Below, one piece after another: positions 60,529 to 64,000 of a stretch of DNA of 64,000 nucleotides. The stretch covers positions 1 to 64,000 of the forward strand of contig FNZT01000007.1 of assembly GCA_900109435.1 (NCBI GenBank), read 5' to 3'. The translations under genes were made by a program, and so were the position numbers. Under the pieces are notes generated by a model. It had not been told where the DNA came from, made no database searches, and worked only from the letters and a program-made list of their open reading frames with translations. Source of the stretch: Ruminococcus sp. YRD2003. GTDB taxonomy: Bacteria > Bacillota > Clostridia > Oscillospirales > Ruminococcaceae. Every line of letters starts with the position of its first letter. Position 1 is the stretch's first letter.

Positions 60529-60619
60529 TGTGTTTTCCTCACTTTCTATGCTTTTGGCATAATTCTTTAATTTTATCCTTTTTAAACAAGGCTTTCGCCT
60601 TGCTTATCAACGCAGCGAA

Positions 60620-62560
60620 TCACTTTGTAAAGCCCTTCTTTGGTTTGATCTTATCAATGTTTGTGGTCGTCGACACAGTCTTTCTTCCTGTTTTGAGATC
60701 ATTCTTCCCTACAGTTTTATTTTCCTTCTTGGGTGCGGGCACAGGCTCATCTTCTAAGATGTAGTTGTTCTTGCGCAGCTTTTCCTTGAATTCTTTCACT
60801 CGCTCTGGATTATCCTTTATCGCATTCAGATAACGCTTATCCAGCTCTGTGAGCTGCTTGGGCTCGCGCCTTTTTCGAGCTGTCTCCTTCTTTTTTTCCT
60901 CAGCCGCTATTTTTTCCTGCTGCTTTTCCTCTGTCTTGCGCTGCTTACGCTTGAGTTCATCTTCCTTCAGGCGTTTCTTCCGCTGCTTTTGGAGCAGTTT
61001 TTTCTCCTCCTCAAGCTTCCTCATTTCCTCATCGTATTTCCTCTGATTCTCCTTCTTCTGATTGTTCATCTCCTCAGCAGCCATGAGCCTCTGAGAAGCC
61101 GCATTCTTCTTGGTATATTCTGTTTCTAATTTTTCTAAATTATAACTATCCCTTATTTGAGAAGGTTTGGGAATATCATCTGTAGACAGTTTGTTTTCCT
61201 TACAGTGAACGAATTCTTTAATATATTTATAGCTTTCCTGTTTAAACTTCCCGTCGCTGAATTCCATATAGTTTTTGAAGTGACCTGTTTTACCTACGGT
61301 CATACCTTTGGCTTCGATCTCGGGCTGTGAAAATCTTCTTTTTATCTCGCCCTGAATGACAGGGGCGTCCACGGGATCCATATTGATGATCTTTTCCTTC
61401 AGCTGCTCGGCTGTTATACGGGTCGAGAGTATATTCTTGGTGATCTTATTATTGTCTGCGCCCTTTTTTTCAAGCATTTTCTGATAACCTGCGGTTATCT
61501 TTGAGGTATTCTCGTTTACCATGCGCATACAGTCGAGCTTGCCCTTGTAGAGCTCATACGGCTTGGTATATTCCTCCTGTATATCGTACCTTGTGGGGCT
61601 GCTCGCACTCTCCATACTTTCACCCGTTACCGCCTTGAATGCGATCTCGAGTTCACTGAGATTCCTTTCGACGATGTCGGCTATGGCAGAGGCGGCGTTG
61701 CGGCGTGCACGCCCCTTGGTAAGCCTGAATACAGCATTGTGCTCATTCTTGTAATTCTCAGCAGCTTCCTTTAGTTCCGTCATGGCACCATATATTAATT
61801 GGGGACTGCCTGTTGACATATTACTATTAAGATCTTTGATAGCATTGATAAGTTTCTGATATGAATCGCTCGGTTTCTTTTTCGGGTCTGTCTTCGCCTC
61901 TTCCTGACGCTTTCTATTATCGTCGAGCATATACCTGAAAGCTTTACCGAGTTCGATCTGTACCTTGTCGACGCCGTCGGTGAACTGCTTGGCAGCGACA
62001 CCTTTTTCGATGACGCCGAGATTCTTCTGCTGGTAGGCGTCCATCTCCTCTGTCGTAAAAACAGGCTGTCTGTATGTATTGAACGACGGGAATTTCTGAC
62101 CCACGCCTCTTGTTCTGCGTAAATACGCGTCGAGTCCGTTAGGGCCTGATGACGCATAATTCAGGAAATCAGCAACGGCGTCGGGATTGATATTCCGCTT
62201 CATCTTTGTGGAATTATAGACGGCATCCTTGAAAAATCCTGATTCCAATGCATTATTACGGGCAATGGAGCTTTTTGACTTACATATTGCCGTTATGATC
62301 TTATCTATCGTGCTGTCTTTCTTATTCATCTCGTCATAAAGACGCTTTATGGCAGTATCTTTTTTAGGATCTTTGGGAGTACGGAAGCCCTCGGCAGCCA
62401 TTGCATGAAAAAAGATATACTCCTTTACTTTTTCTTTTCTTTTTTCAATATTCTCGTATTCCTTATTCTGAAGCTTGTAGTCGACAGTGTTCATCGACTC
62501 GTTCAGAACACCTGTTTTGTCATTTTTATAGGCTGAAAGCAATTCTTCAAACGTTCTCAT
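60620..62560 (-). CDS. Lys/Glu-rich coiled-coil protein, 646 aa
   Basis: ATG 62560 (AAAGGAGGAAATTGAT) is the correct start; the frame is open further upstream, but that part overlaps a divergent gene and lacks a ribosome site. It begins MRTFEELLSAYKNDKTGVLN. The protein is helical and soluble, with a strongly charged coiled coil near 490-590 (many EEMRKLEEEKKLLQKQRKK-type runs) and a basic tail. It is probably cotranscribed with the giant gene. No known domain found. Confidence 0.8.
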   Translation of the reverse strand: MRTFEELLSAYKNDKTGVLNESMNTVDYKLQNKEYENIEKRKEKVKEYIFFHAMAAEGFRTPKDPKKDTAIKRLYDEMNKKDSTIDKIITAICKSKSSIARNNALESGFFKDAVYNSTKMKRNINPDAVADFLNYASSGPNGLDAYLRRTRGVGQKFPSFNTYRQPVFTTEEMDAYQQKNLGVIEKGVAAKQFTDGVDKVQIELGKAFRYMLDDNRKRQEEAKTDPKKKPSDSYQKLINAIKDLNSNMSTGSPQLIYGAMTELKEAAENYKNEHNAVFRLTKGRARRNAASAIADIVERNLSELEIAFKAVTGESMESASSPTRYDIQEEYTKPYELYKGKLDCMRMVNENTSKITAGYQKMLEKKGADNNKITKNILSTRITAEQLKEKIINMDPVDAPVIQGEIKRRFSQPEIEAKGMTVGKTGHFKNYMEFSDGKFKQESYKYIKEFVHCKENKLSTDDIPKPSQIRDSYNLEKLETEYTKKNAASQRLMAAEEMNNQKKENQRKYDEEMRKLEEEKKLLQKQRKKRLKEDELKRKQRKTEEKQQEKIAAEEKKKETARKRREPKQLTELDKRYLNAIKDNPERVKEFKEKLRKNNYILEDEPVPAPKKENKTVGKNDLKTGRKTVSTTTNIDKIKPKKGFTK

Positions 62561-62783
62561 ATCAATTTCCTCCTTTAAAAGTCGAAGTTTGCTTGCTAAT
62601 AGTAACACCCTGATAAAAGAACGTGAGGGTGCAACAAAATATGAACAAATTGTAAACAATACTGATGCACCGACTATCACTATTTGCTTTTTTCCCTTTT
62701 TCTGCACCCGATAAGGCTCGTGCGGGGGTATTACTATAAATGCCGTTTTGCAGGCACAATTTTTGTTAATGGAGGTCGCCGCT

Positions 62784-64000
62784 ATGCCGCTTTCGTACGA
62801 AGAATTTATGAAAAAGACCGGGAACAAGGGCTTTTCGCCCGAGGAACAGGAGCTCCTCGGCACCTTTGCTTCTGCTCTGGAGCTCACCTACGACGCCCTT
62901 TCTTACGAGGACAAGAACAGCGAGGAGTACAAGGAGCACACCGAGCTGAGAGAAGCTCTCGAAGGATTGAGGGATAATTCGGTCTTAGAGCCTTCCTCCG
63001 ATGAGGACGAGGATGAAAAAAAGAAAAAATGGGACGAAGATATGCAGAGGCTCGTGGGCTTCATAAATATGCTGCGCTCGGGCAGGAATCTCAGCTACTT
63101 TTCCGACCATGCCATCGGTCCACGAAACGGACAGCTCAAAAACGGACAGCAGTATTTCAGTCTCCTTGAACTGCTGAACGACAAGCTTGAAGCAAAGCTT
63201 GAGGCTGATAAACACAGGGAGTACTTTGAGGATCATCAGCCGCGCACCGTTCAGGTCGAGAAACCCCAAAATACCGAAAAAGAAGAAAAAGAGCCTGTCG
63301 ACGAAGCAACAAGACTCGAGCTCGAAGAGGCAAAGCACAAAGAGCAGGAGAAGATACTCGAGGAATGGTCGTACATCGGCAACCGCGACGAGAGCGACAC
63401 CTTCCTGAATGATCTGTTGAAGGCGTCAAAGGGGCTGAATGCCAAGCATTGGAAGGTCATCGGTGAAAAGACCGACGAACTGAACGAGCTGAAAAGCGCG
63501 ATAGGCGAGTACAACATCTACCTTATGGAAAAGAACGACGGCAATGCGAGCGAGCACGATGAGGAAAAATATCTGAAAGCTATCGTTAAGGCTGCCGAGA
63601 ACTATATACAAAAAAAGCGCGGGGACGACCTGATGCATCCCGAAAAAAACAAGGCTCCCGACTGGAAGCCGCTTTTGAAGAAGAATCGGGTACGCTTTGA
63701 AGCTGCGCTGGAGATACTCGAACTGGCCGAGAAGAGGCTTGACAGTGTCAAGGAAAAGAACATAGAGGCAGAGAGCACGGTAAATGAGCCCGAGGTCAGT
63801 CAGCCCGAGCAGAAAGAGCCTCGCAGGAGCCTGAAGGATAAAGTGAGAAAAAACGTGAAGCACGCGGCTCCCGCAATGAATAACGCCGAAAAGAAACCTG
63901 CTGCCGTAAAGGCTCTTAAAAACCGCATAGCCAACGTTAAGGAAGGCGGCTCGGTGAAGAAGGAACTATCGAACACAAGAGACAAGACTCAGAAGACTGT
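62784..64000 (+). CDS. Charged helical protein, partial (continues past window)
   Basis: ATG 62784 (AATGGAGGTCGCCGCT) opens a frame of at least 405 residues with no stop by 64000. It begins MPLSYEEFMKKTGNKGFSPE, is rich in Glu, Lys and Asp, and repeats helical blocks such as YFSLLELLNDKLEAKLEADK and YLKAIVKAAENYIQKKRGDD. No membrane segment. It is divergent from the 646-aa gene, sharing a 223-bp promoter region, and looks similar in style to the two minus-strand proteins, so the three may act together. Confidence 0.8.
   Translation, partial: MPLSYEEFMKKTGNKGFSPEEQELLGTFASALELTYDALSYEDKNSEEYKEHTELREALEGLRDNSVLEPSSDEDEDEKKKKWDEDMQRLVGFINMLRSGRNLSYFSDHAIGPRNGQLKNGQQYFSLLELLNDKLEAKLEADKHREYFEDHQPRTVQVEKPQNTEKEEKEPVDEATRLELEEAKHKEQEKILEEWSYIGNRDESDTFLNDLLKASKGLNAKHWKVIGEKTDELNELKSAIGEYNIYLMEKNDGNASEHDEEKYLKAIVKAAENYIQKKRGDDLMHPEKNKAPDWKPLLKKNRVRFEAALEILELAEKRLDSVKEKNIEAESTVNEPEVSQPEQKEPRRSLKDKVRKNVKHAAPAMNNAEKKPAAVKALKNRIANVKEGGSVKKELSNTRDKTQKT

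Noticed and set aside
62561..62887. N-terminal extension of the 646-aa protein
   Set aside because: The frame is open but overlaps the start of a divergent gene, and a strong ribosome site marks ATG 62560.

Overview
The window looks like a chromosomal piece from a Ruminococcus-like gut Firmicute (Oscillospiraceae). This is inferred from gene content: GH130 mannooligosaccharide phosphorylase, GlgX, an ftsEX-M23-ctpA cluster, DUF1934 next to argS, a CotJC-type manganese catalase, and many short 'GTAGGGGCG...' intergenic palindromes. No rRNA or tRNA gene was seen. The first ~17.9 kb is AT-richer and made of orphan and mobile genes. From ~17.9 kb on, most of the sequence has GC-richer, evenly biased housekeeping-type codon use, interrupted by an ABC transporter/two-component/Tn4451-like module at 41-49 kb.

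Accessory island (1-17.9 kb). It holds a partial unknown gene, an IS200 copy with a nonsense codon, a WYL regulator, a ParB-like-fold gene that needs a -1 frameshift, and a MATE transporter. Two promoter-driven hairpin RNAs of similar design follow, each upstream of a small unknown gene. Next comes a minus-strand operon (8.07-12.28 kb) built around one AAA+ ATPase, two pairs of paralogous small proteins, a membrane protein, a Sel1-like small ORF and three Cys-rich miniproteins. A tyrosine integrase, a NACHT-like NTPase with a repeat-rich leader, and a large serine recombinase complete the island. The serine recombinase abuts a CotJC catalase gene whose first codons are replaced by element sequence. 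The right junction of an integrated element therefore seems to lie at ~17.86-17.9 kb, and its left end is outside the window.

Core chromosome (17.9-41 kb). Genes are: diguanylate cyclase, DUF218 protein, VanY-type carboxypeptidase, GlgX debranching enzyme, cardiolipin synthase, galactokinase, GH130 phosphorylase, a Ddl-like ATP-grasp protein lacking two metal ligands, DUF1934 protein, ArgS, a CdaR/PucR-type regulator, then ftsE-ftsX-M23 peptidase-ctpA for septal peptidoglycan remodelling. Intergenic palindromic repeats, including a ~180-bp tandem array, sit between these genes.

Resistance-like module (41-49.5 kb). An ABC ATPase, a giant FtsX-type permease fused to an alpha/beta hydrolase, an OmpR-type regulator and a BceS-like kinase are followed by TnpW and a TnpX-like serine recombinase. 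The segment is framed by perfect 41-bp inverted repeats.

Right part (49.5-64 kb). Phosphoglucomutase, RadA and a lipoprotein are followed by three unusual Lys/Glu-rich proteins (2031, 646 and >405 aa) in two divergent transcription units with no recognised function.

The strongest candidates for something undescribed are the AAA+ operon with a tail motif shared between the ATPase and its membrane proteins, the paired hairpin RNAs, the permease-hydrolase fusion, and the giant charged protein cluster.
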